From: a bacterium
GTDB taxonomy: Bacteria; T1Sed10-126
Direction: 5' to 3'
NCBI GenBank assembly: GCA_003554945.1
Contig: PWHN01000114.1
Coordinates: 1 to 25,391, forward strand
DNA: 25,391 nucleotides
In this document: piece after piece, positions 12,709 through 22,418 of the stretch
Layout: each line of letters opens with the position of its first letter
Position numbering within the stretch: position 1 is the first letter of the stretch
Notes under the pieces: generated by a model
The model's database searches: none
Seen by the model: only the letters and a program-made list of their open reading frames with translations
Told to the model about the DNA's origin: nothing
Position numbers and translations under genes: made by a program

Positions 12709-14469
12709 TCATAAATACTGGGCGAACTCTTCGTCAAAGTCCTCGGCCGACATATCCAGTGAAACTCCTGATTCCACAGGGGCAACACGTAAAACTTCTT
12801 CAACCGTCGTCTGCCCGTCAACCACTTTTTGCCAGCCGTCCTCACGCATCGGTATCATCCCCTCGTCGAACGCCTGTTGGAAAATTTGATCGGCAGAGGC
12901 TCGCTCGTTAACCAGGGCACTCACATCTTTTGACATTTCCAGCAGTTCAAATATACCGGTTCGACCGCGAAAACCTGTGTCACCACAATTTTCACAGCCA
13001 GTCCCACGGGTAAAAGTATGTTCGGACCACTCGGCCGGGTCCTTCCCTAACTGTCTCAGATTGTCCGGGTCAGGCTCATATTCCTCCCGGCACTCCTCAC
13101 AAATTAAACGAACCAGCCGCTGGGCTACAATAGCCTGGATAGTGGAAGTGAGCAGGAAAGGCTGAACCCCCATGTCAACCAGGCGAGTTATGGCACCCGC
13201 CGCCTCGTTAGTGTGAGTGGTCGACATTACAAGGTGTCCGGTCAGAGAGGCCTGAACGGCGATTTCCGCCGTTTCGACGTCACGAATTTCACCGACAAGA
13301 CAGATATCTGGATCCTGACGCAAAATAGAACGAAGACCGGAGGCAAAGGTAAAACCGACATCTTCGTTCACCTGACACTGGATTAGTCCGGGCAATTCAT
13401 ATTCAACCGGATCCTCCATTGTAATTATTTTATCCTCCGGATTGTTAATGTGATTTAAACCGGCGTAGAGAGTTGTAGTCTTTCCGCAACCAGTAGGCCC
13501 GGTAACAAGAACAATACCGTTAGGTCTCTCAATAATTTGCTGGAAACGTTCTTCTACCTCGGGAATAAAACCAAGCACATCCGTATCAAGATCAATATCA
13601 TCCTGGCTCAAAAGACGTAGAACAACACTCTCACCAAACACGGTCGGAATAGTACTCACTCGAAAGTCGAGCACCTGGCCGCTCAACTGCAATCGAATTC
13701 TACCGTCCTGAGGAAGCCTGGTCTCAGCGATATCCAGATCAGCCATTACCTTCACCCGGGAAATAACGGCTGCTTGCAGCTCTTTCGGCGGTGGGTTTAA
13801 CTCCTGCAGAACCCCGTCAATTCTGATGCGGACGACAAACCGATGCTCAAACGGCTCCAGGTGAATGTCGCTGGCCCGATTCTTAATCGCTTCCAGCAGG
13901 ATCATATTGACCAGTTTGATGACCGGCTTTTCATTTACCTGCTGCTCAATATCTTCCCCTATAGCAGGTCCCTGGTCGGAGACAATATCCACGTCATCTT
14001 CGGTCATATCCTCTATTACGCCGGAAATTTGATCGGCGGAACCATAAATGTCGCCCATCGCATTTTTAATCTCTTCCTCGGCCGCAATAACCGGTTCAAC
14101 AGCCTTGCCAACCATCATTTTAATTTCATCCATGGCGGCGACGTTCAGCGGATCAGCCACAGCTATTACAACCTGGTCTTCAAGCTCTTCAATCGGAATA
14201 AGACGCCGTTCACGGGCCACGTCTTCAGGAATGATTTCAGCCAGTTCCTCGGAGAGATTGTAATCGGAGAGACTTACATACGGTATGTTCAACTGGGTCG
14301 AAAGCGCAGCCGCAAGCTCAATACCTTGGATATATCCCAGGCTTTTTAATATTTTACCCAGGCGCTCACCGGATTCTTCCTGTTCTTCAAGGGCCTCATT
14401 GAGCTGCTCTTCGGTAATTAAACCGGCGGAGACAAGTATTTCACCAAGTTTTTTCTTCTGAACGGGCAA
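12709..14469 (-). CDS. pilB: Type IV pilus assembly ATPase PilB, copy with canonical c-di-GMP-type N-domain
   Basis: A 586-residue extension ATPase and the first gene of the pilus operon. Its N-terminus carries two MshEN-type 24-residue motifs: KLGEILVSAGLITEEQLNEA…Q (7-30) and RLGKILKSLGYIQGIELAAA…Q (36-59). These fit the c-di-GMP-binding consensus RLGxxLxxxGxIxxxxLxxxLxxQ. The core has Walker A GPTGCGKT (324-331, with an unusual Cys), Asp box ITMEDPVEY (349-357), Walker B ICLVGEIRD (389-397) and His box HLVMSTTHT (412-420). The zinc cysteines are C457, C460, C492 and C495. Translation starts at TTG 14467-14469, supported by GGAGG 9 nt upstream. Transcription likely comes from the promoter 14576-14604, giving a leader of about 100 nt. 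It is roughly collinear with the adjacent PilB over the whole length. Confidence 0.93.
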   Translation of the reverse strand: MPVQKKKLGEILVSAGLITEEQLNEALEEQEESGERLGKILKSLGYIQGIELAAALSTQLNIPYVSLSDYNLSEELAEIIPEDVARERRLIPIEELEDQVVIAVADPLNVAAMDEIKMMVGKAVEPVIAAEEEIKNAMGDIYGSADQISGVIEDMTEDDVDIVSDQGPAIGEDIEQQVNEKPVIKLVNMILLEAIKNRASDIHLEPFEHRFVVRIRIDGVLQELNPPPKELQAAVISRVKVMADLDIAETRLPQDGRIRLQLSGQVLDFRVSTIPTVFGESVVLRLLSQDDIDLDTDVLGFIPEVEERFQQIIERPNGIVLVTGPTGCGKTTTLYAGLNHINNPEDKIITMEDPVEYELPGLIQCQVNEDVGFTFASGLRSILRQDPDICLVGEIRDVETAEIAVQASLTGHLVMSTTHTNEAAGAITRLVDMGVQPFLLTSTIQAIVAQRLVRLICEECREEYEPDPDNLRQLGKDPAEWSEHTFTRGTGCENCGDTGFRGRTGIFELLEMSKDVSALVNERASADQIFQQAFDEGMIPMREDGWQKVVDGQTTVEEVLRVAPVESGVSLDMSAEDFDEEFAQYL

Positions 14470-14575
14470 TTAATGTTACCTCCAGAATAGAGTCATACAT
14501 CTTTTTAAACCCGGCACATGTTGATACGAAAACCCAGAAATTTGGCTGCTTAGCCGTGTACTATACATGTGGTTA

Positions 14576-14604
14576 ATTTTACGAAAGATAGGTCTTGATG
14601 TCAA
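14576..14604 (-). promoter_or_regulatory. Sigma70-type promoter of the pilB-pilB-pilT-pilC operon
   Basis: On the minus strand TTGACA (14604-14599) is a perfect -35 box. After exactly 17 bp, TAAAAT (14581-14576) matches five of six -10 positions. Initiation is expected near 14569, about 100 nt before the pilB TTG start. It lies just past the terminator of the preceding operon, which fits an independent transcription unit. Confidence 0.78.
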
Positions 14605-14610
14605 TGAGAA

Positions 14611-14648
14611 GAAAAAGCGCCGGCCCCGGTTTTCCGGAGCCGGCTTTT
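14611..14648 (-). terminator. Intrinsic terminator of the ahcY-kinase-regulator-hydantoinase operon
   Basis: GCCGGC and CCGG (14619-14629) pair with CCGG and GCCGGC (14634-14644) around a TTTT loop, with one unpaired base on each side. On the minus strand the hairpin is followed by GCTTTTTCTTCT. It lies about 95 nt past the hydantoinase stop and only a few bases from the -35 box of the pilus operon. On the plus strand a TTTT run also follows, so it may work in both directions. Confidence 0.82.
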
Positions 14649-14738
14649 GGTGGGGAAGGGCTTTTAAGAGGGGATGGGGATCTTTAGAGCAAATATTATA
14701 AAGCTAAGCTCAAAAGATGTCAAATATATTCTTGAATC

Positions 14739-16127
14739 CTATCCCAGGGGGGAACGACGAACAAGTTGACCGTGACCACGCACTACCTCATTAATTTCGC
14801 CACCGTCAATCACTACTTTCCCCCGACAAATTGTATACTCAGGAAAACCGTAGAGTTCAAACCCCTCGTAAGGGGACCAATCCGAGTCAATAAGCAATGA
14901 CTGCGGCCGAACGGTCATACTCTTCTCGGGATCAACAACTATAATATCGGCATCAGTTCCCGGCTGTAGTGACCCTTTGTCCGGATATAAACCGTGAGCC
15001 CGGGAAGGCAGCAGGCTGGTTTTGCGGACGACGTCGTTCAAAGACCAACCACGATGACGATAAGCATAGGTGTAAATCAGAGGAAAGAGTGTCTCACAAC
15101 CGGGTAATCCCCTGGGAATCTTACGAAAATCTCCCTCCCAGAGATCTTTTTGCTGACGTGTAAAAGTACAATTGTCGGTACCAATCACGTCAATAACATC
15201 ATTCTCCAGGGCCTGCCAGAGGGCCTCGTTATCGATCTCTTTCTTAAGCTGCGGGGAAGCGGCATAAAGGTGACCCTCCTCGCCGCGTAATTTATCTTCG
15301 GTTAGCAGCAAAAACTGCGGACAGGTCTCCACAGTAACGTCAACACCTCGCTGTTGAGCACGCTCGAGGCAACGGGCTCCCTCGGCAGTTGAAAGATGAA
15401 CAACGTAAAGTCGACCATCGACATGTTCACAGAGATCGACCGCTCGTCTAACGGCACTTGCTTCAACAACATTAGGACGGGAGAGCGCAAGTCCGTAGGC
15501 TCCAACATCATCTCCGCTGTTTGCCACCTGCTCGGTAAAATAACCGAGCAGGGTATCGTTCTCACAGTGTACTAAAATAGTGGCTCCAACTTCAGAGGCC
15601 CGGCGCATCGCCTCCAGCAACGCTGCTTCAGGAGCACGCCATCCCTCTTCCGAATAAATCATAAACATTTTCAGAGTCGGAAAACCCGCTTCAACCAGCT
15701 CTTCAATTTCACTCAGGAGGCCGGGGTTCCAGTCGTATACCGTCGGATGAATGCCATAATCGATCGGCGTCTCCCCTCGAGCCTGTTCAATTTTTCTCTC
15801 CACGCCGGCTATTAATTCTTCGCCCTGGCGCTGTTCACTAAAATCAAGTACCGTGGTCAAGCCCCCCCGCGCCGCCGCTATTCCCCCGGTCCAGTAGCTG
15901 TCCTGTGATCTTATTCCCAGCAGTGGTAGTTCAAGGTTAAAATGGACGTGCGGGTCTACTGCTGCCGGTAACACCTCCATACCCCCGGCGTCGATCGTTC
16001 TTTTCTCTCCCTCGGGAAGTTCCGGTGCTATGGCTGCAATGCGGCCATCTTTGATCCCGATATCTCCCTGAAAACAATCCTGCCCGGTATAAATTTCGCC
16101 GCCCTTCACAACCATTTCAAACTGCAC
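14739..16127 (-). CDS. Hydantoinase/dihydropyrimidinase-family amidohydrolase
   Basis: A 462-residue cyclic-amide hydrolase of the D-hydantoinase/dihydropyrimidinase group. It would open the ring of dihydropyrimidines, hydantoins or a related cyclic imide. Metal-binding features are visible: DPHVHF (His60, His62), the carboxylated Lys in TLKMFMIY (Lys153, with substrate-site Tyr158), His187 in HCEND, His244 in HLST and Asp318 in GTDNCTF. The residue after the Asp ligand is Asn where most relatives have His (DHC), and the start of the first motif is AAVDPH rather than GGIDPH. Translation starts at GTG 16125-16127, using a GAGGTG site that overlaps the stop codon of the regulator gene 5 nt upstream, so the two are tightly coupled. 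Its natural substrate is unknown. No pyrimidine or hydantoin transport or carbamoylase genes are adjacent. Confidence 0.88.
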   Translation of the reverse strand: MQFEMVVKGGEIYTGQDCFQGDIGIKDGRIAAIAPELPEGEKRTIDAGGMEVLPAAVDPHVHFNLELPLLGIRSQDSYWTGGIAAARGGLTTVLDFSEQRQGEELIAGVERKIEQARGETPIDYGIHPTVYDWNPGLLSEIEELVEAGFPTLKMFMIYSEEGWRAPEAALLEAMRRASEVGATILVHCENDTLLGYFTEQVANSGDDVGAYGLALSRPNVVEASAVRRAVDLCEHVDGRLYVVHLSTAEGARCLERAQQRGVDVTVETCPQFLLLTEDKLRGEEGHLYAASPQLKKEIDNEALWQALENDVIDVIGTDNCTFTRQQKDLWEGDFRKIPRGLPGCETLFPLIYTYAYRHRGWSLNDVVRKTSLLPSRAHGLYPDKGSLQPGTDADIIVVDPEKSMTVRPQSLLIDSDWSPYEGFELYGFPEYTICRGKVVIDGGEINEVVRGHGQLVRRSPLG

Positions 16128-16132
16128 GATTA

Positions 16133-17491
16133 CTACACCTCAATTCCATAATCATCTCTTTTTTTACGCAGAGTTTTGCGGGTAACCCCCAGTTCCTTTG
16201 CTGCCCGGGTTATGTTACCATCATATTTTTGCAGAGTAGCTTTGACAAGCTGTTCTTCAGCTTCCGCCAGTGACATCCCCGCCTCAAAAACTAATTGTTC
16301 ATTTCCGGAGCGACGGCCGGGTCCTTTTAGCAGATCAAAATCTTCAGGCCTCAACACCGCGTCTTCTGCAACCACGGCGGCACTTTCCAGAGCATTTCGC
16401 AGCTCGCGAACATTCCCCGGCCAATCGTGAGCCTCCAGTAGTTCCCTGGCTTCAGGGCTTATGTCTTTTATTTCTTTCTCCACCTTTTTATTTATCTCCT
16501 GGAGAAAATAATCACAAAAAAGAGCAATGTCCTCTTTCCTCTCCCGCAGGGGCGGTAATTTTATTTCAAATACATTAATCCGATAGTATAGATCCCGGCG
16601 AAAACGATCCTCTTCGACCATCTTTTCAATATTTGAACTGGTGGCACTAATCAGACGAAAATCAAGCTGTCGGGCCTCCTCGCCACCAACTGGCATAACC
16701 TGCTGGTCCTGAAGCACACGAAGCATTTTTGCTTGCATCGGGAAAGGCATAGCACCTATTTCATCAAGAAACAGCGTGCCTCCATCGGCCAGCTCAATTT
16801 TTCCCTTTTTGTCCTCCTCGGCGCCGGTAAACGCCCCCTTCTTGTGGCCAAATAACTCGCTTTCCAGCAAATCAGACGGAATAGCAGCACAATTTACGGC
16901 CACAAATGGCTGGTCACTACGGCTGCTGTTGTAATGAATACTGTTCGCTACTACTTCCTTTCCCGTCCCGCTCTCCCCCTGAATTAATACCGCTGTATCC
17001 GTGTTAACCACCTTTTCAATTCGTTGCTTGACCTCCTCCATCTGCTTGCTGTTACCAATTAAAGGTGAGTGCTGAAAATCACCTTCAAGAAAAGACCGAA
17101 GTTGTTTAACCTCTTCCCGCAGTTCACGATTTTCCAGCCCTTTCTCGATTGTCACCTCAACCTCTTCAAGGTCAAACGGTTTGGCTATGTAATCGTGTGC
17201 TCCGAGTTTGACAGCTCGTACCGCCGTTTCAACGTCGTCATAAGCAGTAACCATTATTACAACAATTCGTGGATACTTTTCTCGAACCTCTTCAAGTATT
17301 TCCATACCACCTTTCCCGGGAAGCATTATATCAAGTAGCAGCACGTCCGGAGTCGACTCTTCAATTGCTTTGATCCCGGACTCGCCGTCCTGAAACGAAG
17401 TCACGTCGTAACTCTCTTTTAAGGCTTCTTCAAACAGTTGACATATGCTCGGATCGTCATCAATCACATAGACCTTAACCAAATCAGACAC
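16133..17491 (-). CDS. Sigma54-dependent NtrC-family response regulator (ahcY operon)
   Basis: A 452-residue activator. The receiver has DDD at 11-13, phospho-acceptor Asp54 and Lys104. The AAA+ domain has Walker A GESGTGKE (172-179), the GAFTGA loop (219-224) and Walker B LFLDEIG (240-246). The C-terminal Fis-type helix-turn-helix reads NITRAAKELGVTRKTLRKK, close to the NtrC/AtoC type and unlike the recognition helix of the other activator at 3588-4922. It follows its kinase by 9 nt and precedes the hydantoinase by 5 nt, so it is co-translated with both. Its targets should be sigma54 promoters. None was found inside its own operon, while one sits at the pilin gene. Confidence 0.93.
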   Translation of the reverse strand: MSDLVKVYVIDDDPSICQLFEEALKESYDVTSFQDGESGIKAIEESTPDVLLLDIMLPGKGGMEILEEVREKYPRIVVIMVTAYDDVETAVRAVKLGAHDYIAKPFDLEEVEVTIEKGLENRELREEVKQLRSFLEGDFQHSPLIGNSKQMEEVKQRIEKVVNTDTAVLIQGESGTGKEVVANSIHYNSSRSDQPFVAVNCAAIPSDLLESELFGHKKGAFTGAEEDKKGKIELADGGTLFLDEIGAMPFPMQAKMLRVLQDQQVMPVGGEEARQLDFRLISATSSNIEKMVEEDRFRRDLYYRINVFEIKLPPLRERKEDIALFCDYFLQEINKKVEKEIKDISPEARELLEAHDWPGNVRELRNALESAAVVAEDAVLRPEDFDLLKGPGRRSGNEQLVFEAGMSLAEAEEQLVKATLQKYDGNITRAAKELGVTRKTLRKKRDDYGIEV

Positions 17492-17500
17492 TTTTCACTC

Positions 17501-19774
17501 TCACCTCTCGTCCGCCTCGTAGACAGGCAACAAAATGCTCACCTCTGTCCCTTCGCCGGGCGACGAGCTAACTTCCAGCTCGCCTCCGTGTTCCTCTATG
17601 ATTCTATGCGTAATCGCCAACCCAAGCCCGGAACCTTCGGACTTAGTGGTAAAGAATGGATTAAAAATTTTGTTCAGCATCTCCGGCTCCATCCCCTCGC
17701 CGTCGTCAATAACTTCAACCTTCACAAACCGTTTGTCAGCTTCTTGTCCACGAACGATAATTTCTCCACCGGGATTAACAGCGTCAAGTGCATTGAGCAG
17801 AAGATTAATAAACACCTGCTTCAACTTGTCGCCGTCTCCCATCACACTTAGTTGGGCCGGCAATTCTACCTTTAATTGAGCACGTTTTTTTTCTATTTTC
17901 TTATCCACCAGGACCCGCACATCATCAATTATTTCTTCAATATTTACCCGGCTTTTCACCTCAACCTGGGGTTTACCAAAAGAAAGTAAGTTTTCAACAA
18001 GCGAATTCAGCCGGTCCGCTTCTTTTTGCACGATCTTAGACATTCGCTCCAGAAAATCCGGTTGATCCATCTTTTTCGGTATCATCTGTGCAAAACCGTG
18101 AATAGAAGTCAGTGGTGTTTTTATTTCGTGAGCAAGACTGGAGGCAAGTTCACCGAGCGCAGTTAATCTTTCCGTCCTGCTCATCTGCCTGTTTAAAAGC
18201 CGCTGCTCAGTAACATCAGCTAAAACAATTATAGCTCCAATAACTTCACCCGAGACATTTTGAACAGTCGATCGCAACGCTGATATAACTGTCGGATGAG
18301 TCTGATCGGCAGCAATCTCAATGTCTTCCGGGCCGACCAGTTCTGCTTCTTTTGCTTCCTCAACCAGGCTCGCCAGTTCTTCGGAACCGAGATCTTTGAT
18401 TCTTTCTATAAACTCATCTTGAGGCAGCCGGCCCGTGGTAATTGAGAGAAGCTGACGCGCTACAGGATTCAGTATCACTTCTGAGGGACCAAACCGAATA
18501 TTAATCACACCAACTGGCAGCTCAAGCAGCAACTCTTCAACGTAGGCGGTTAAGTTGGCAAAATCCTGGGCGATAGAATAAATACCGGCAAGCCTGTCAC
18601 AGAAGCTGGAAAGCCGGGCCAGCTGTTCTTCGGTGTAGGAATTGGCTCGTTCAGAAGAAATATTTACAGTTCCAATAACCCGGTCTTTAAATCGCAAAGG
18701 AACAGCAATAAAGCTTCGAAATCCCTCGTCACGACCTCTATTTTTTTGAGCCGTCGGGACGTTGTTGATCAGCACCCCTTTGCTTTCGTTAATGACAGAC
18801 TCAATCAGCGGATCTTCCTCAATAATAATCGAATCTTTTTCATCGGACGGCGGGGTTGAAGCTCTTAATTTTAGTTCATGTTCAGATTCGCGCCAGAACA
18901 GACGGCAGACGTCACAGTCAAACACTTCAAAAATTATGTCCACATAAGACTGAATTATGTAATCCAACCCCCGGCTTGTGCGCAGATGGTCGGAAGTCAA
19001 ATCAATCACCTGTCCGAGCTCATAGACCCGATGGCGGGGCGCTTCAGAATCAGTAATACCGCTCAACCGGGTGCCAATACAATTAAAAACATCGACCAGG
19101 TATTTGACTTGCCCCGCCGGCCAGAAACGCTCCTGATAAGCAACAGCGGCCACAAGCCGGTTATCGGTATAAATTGGGAACCAATAAGATTTTTCTTTCA
19201 ATAACAAAGGAAAATCTTGCTGTTCAAATTTATCAGCATCCGGTATCCCCCCGACAACACCGTCCCCAAAAACTTCGCGTGCTTTGCCTTCACTGTAAAA
19301 GACAAAGCTACTAATCTCCTGATTAAAATGTCTGACTGATACTTCCGCCAGTACAGAAGCAAGAAGGTGGGGCGTAACTGCCGATCCAAAAGCGTCATAT
19401 CGATCCAGAAAATCGCTTAAAAAACCATCGGCACGACGATTAAAATCACGGTGTTTCTGTTCGCAAAGCCGAGCATAACGGGCCGCTACCCAGGCCAGCA
19501 AACCATGATAGTGTCCGGTAATTTCTAAGTCATCCCGCTCTGCAATGACCAGTTCCAGCTCAAAGCCATCTTCTTTACACTTTAATACCTTGCCGGTAAC
19601 ATCCGCCGGCTCCGAAGAATCCGACAGACGCAAGTAAAGACCAAAACCCTTCAGCTCATTCTTTACAGTCTGCAAAAATTCATCGGGAGCGGTAAGTTCC
19701 AGCCATTCAGGCAAACGTCGCCACCATTCAAGCGCCACTTTAGATTCATCAACTGCGGGAGCTGATTGTTTCAT
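17501..19774 (-). CDS. Cytoplasmic GAF/PAS sensor histidine kinase
   Basis: A 757-residue kinase with no membrane segment or signal peptide, so it senses an intracellular cue. An N-terminal region of about 250 residues with a possible degenerate GAF-like part comes first. A clear GAF domain (about 255-400) follows, with FIAVPLRFKDRVIGTVNIS and a DCDVC cysteine pair near 286-290. A PAS-like domain (about 410-525) ends in DVTEQRLLNRQM. The kinase core has His549 in SSLAHEIKTPLTS, the N box INLLLNALDA (656-665), G1 DDGEGM and G2 GSGLGLA. I chose the ATG 19772-19774, which follows an AGAGGA site by 7-8 nt. An in-frame TTG six codons earlier lacks such a site. The gene follows ahcY by 57 bp and overlaps no other gene. 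Partner: the NtrC-type regulator 9 nt downstream. Confidence 0.92.
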   Translation of the reverse strand: MKQSAPAVDESKVALEWWRRLPEWLELTAPDEFLQTVKNELKGFGLYLRLSDSSEPADVTGKVLKCKEDGFELELVIAERDDLEITGHYHGLLAWVAARYARLCEQKHRDFNRRADGFLSDFLDRYDAFGSAVTPHLLASVLAEVSVRHFNQEISSFVFYSEGKAREVFGDGVVGGIPDADKFEQQDFPLLLKEKSYWFPIYTDNRLVAAVAYQERFWPAGQVKYLVDVFNCIGTRLSGITDSEAPRHRVYELGQVIDLTSDHLRTSRGLDYIIQSYVDIIFEVFDCDVCRLFWRESEHELKLRASTPPSDEKDSIIIEEDPLIESVINESKGVLINNVPTAQKNRGRDEGFRSFIAVPLRFKDRVIGTVNISSERANSYTEEQLARLSSFCDRLAGIYSIAQDFANLTAYVEELLLELPVGVINIRFGPSEVILNPVARQLLSITTGRLPQDEFIERIKDLGSEELASLVEEAKEAELVGPEDIEIAADQTHPTVISALRSTVQNVSGEVIGAIIVLADVTEQRLLNRQMSRTERLTALGELASSLAHEIKTPLTSIHGFAQMIPKKMDQPDFLERMSKIVQKEADRLNSLVENLLSFGKPQVEVKSRVNIEEIIDDVRVLVDKKIEKKRAQLKVELPAQLSVMGDGDKLKQVFINLLLNALDAVNPGGEIIVRGQEADKRFVKVEVIDDGEGMEPEMLNKIFNPFFTTKSEGSGLGLAITHRIIEEHGGELEVSSSPGEGTEVSILLPVYEADER

Positions 19775-19831
19775 ACAAAGATCCTCTCCCAAAAATAAGC
19801 ACTACGTTAGAATGGAAACGTCGGGCGGCGC

Positions 19832-21471
<1,640 letters not shown>

Positions 21472-22218
21472 TCAGGAAAGACCGCGCTTGCTCACGTATT
21501 CATCTGCTTTCTTTAGTGAATCTTTGTCACCAATGTCAAACCACAGGCCGTCAAAACGGTGGGCGTAAACAGCGTCGTTTTCAACCAGCCAGGTGACATA
21601 CCAGCCCGGCTCATCGGGGTTACCGCCCGACTTTAAATACTTATCCAGCAGATTTAGCTTTTCCCCGGGAAAAAGGTACATCCCCATGGCGACAAGATTT
21701 GAAGGTGGGTCGTCGGGTTTTTCTACAAAATCAACTACACGACCATCCGGCGCCGCGTCAACAATACCATATTTGGAGAGTTTACTTTCGTCTTCAAACT
21801 TCAAGGCGCCAATAACATTTTCACCTTTTTCTTCAAAGGTTTGAACCATATCCGTCAGAGAGAAATCAAACAGATTGTCTCCAGCCAGCACCATTAAATC
21901 CTCATCTACACCAACCTCATCGATGCTGTATTTGATGTCGCCGATCGCTCCCAACTTCGTTCCGTCCTGGGTGGTCCCGTCATTAATAACATCTATGGGT
22001 AGTCCAATTTTGCGTGCATTGGCCCACTCACAAAAGCTGTCGTAAAACTTATCGTTGCTTACGATAAAGACTTCGTCCACAACGGGCACTTCCTCCACCT
22101 TGTCCATGATATGATCCAGCATTGTCCGACCACCAACCTCAAGTAAAGGTTTGGGGCGGTCCTTGGTCAACGGATAAAGGCGTGTGCCGTAACCGGCAGC
22201 AAGCAGTAATACCTTCAT
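21472..22218 (-). CDS. Sugar-1-phosphate nucleotidyltransferase
   Basis: A 248-residue NTP-transferase of the RmlA/GalU-like fold that makes an NDP-sugar from a sugar-1-phosphate. The nucleotide-binding signature LLAAGYGTRLYPLT with RPKPLL lies at 5-26, GDN at 113-115 is the likely metal/sugar site, YGIV is at 150-153 and EKP at 166-168. It lacks the C-terminal left-handed beta-helix of GlmU/GlgC. It is short and closest to glucose-1-phosphate thymidylyl/uridylyl-type enzymes. AGGAGG stands 7-8 nt before the ATG. It is the last gene of a sugar block with a GT4-like transferase, a histidine phosphatase and GpgS. It could supply the NDP-glucose they use. A 200-bp repeat block separates it from the transferase. 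Exact sugar and base are unknown. Confidence 0.87.
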   Translation of the reverse strand: MKVLLLAAGYGTRLYPLTKDRPKPLLEVGGRTMLDHIMDKVEEVPVVDEVFIVSNDKFYDSFCEWANARKIGLPIDVINDGTTQDGTKLGAIGDIKYSIDEVGVDEDLMVLAGDNLFDFSLTDMVQTFEEKGENVIGALKFEDESKLSKYGIVDAAPDGRVVDFVEKPDDPPSNLVAMGMYLFPGEKLNLLDKYLKSGGNPDEPGWYVTWLVENDAVYAHRFDGLWFDIGDKDSLKKADEYVSKRGLS

Positions 22219-22418
22219 TTTAATTACCTCCTAAATTTTTCCACGTCATTCCCGCAAAAGCGAGAATCCGGTGGAGTTAAATTGAACCATTAAAAGATCA
22301 ACTTCAAAGTCGCTGGATTGCCGGATCAAGTCCGGCAATGACGGGCTATTTGCGCGTTGTCATTCCCGCGAAAGCGGGAATCCGGTGGAGTTAAATTTAC
22401 AATCCCTATTAATTTTTT
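22219..22418. repeat. dRS3-like palindromes in a 37-bp direct repeat
   Basis: Two direct copies of about 37 bp (22245-22281 and 22359-22396) each combine a palindrome with GGTGGAGTTAAATT. The second holds ATTCCCGCGAAAGCGGGAAT (22362-22381), an exact match to the Neisseria dRS3 consensus ATTCCC-N8-GGGAAT. Between them lies another palindrome, ATTGCCGGA / TCCGGCAAT (22317-22339). dRS3 elements in Neisseria are known targets for phage and IS insertion; whether these act likewise is unknown. Confidence 0.8.
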
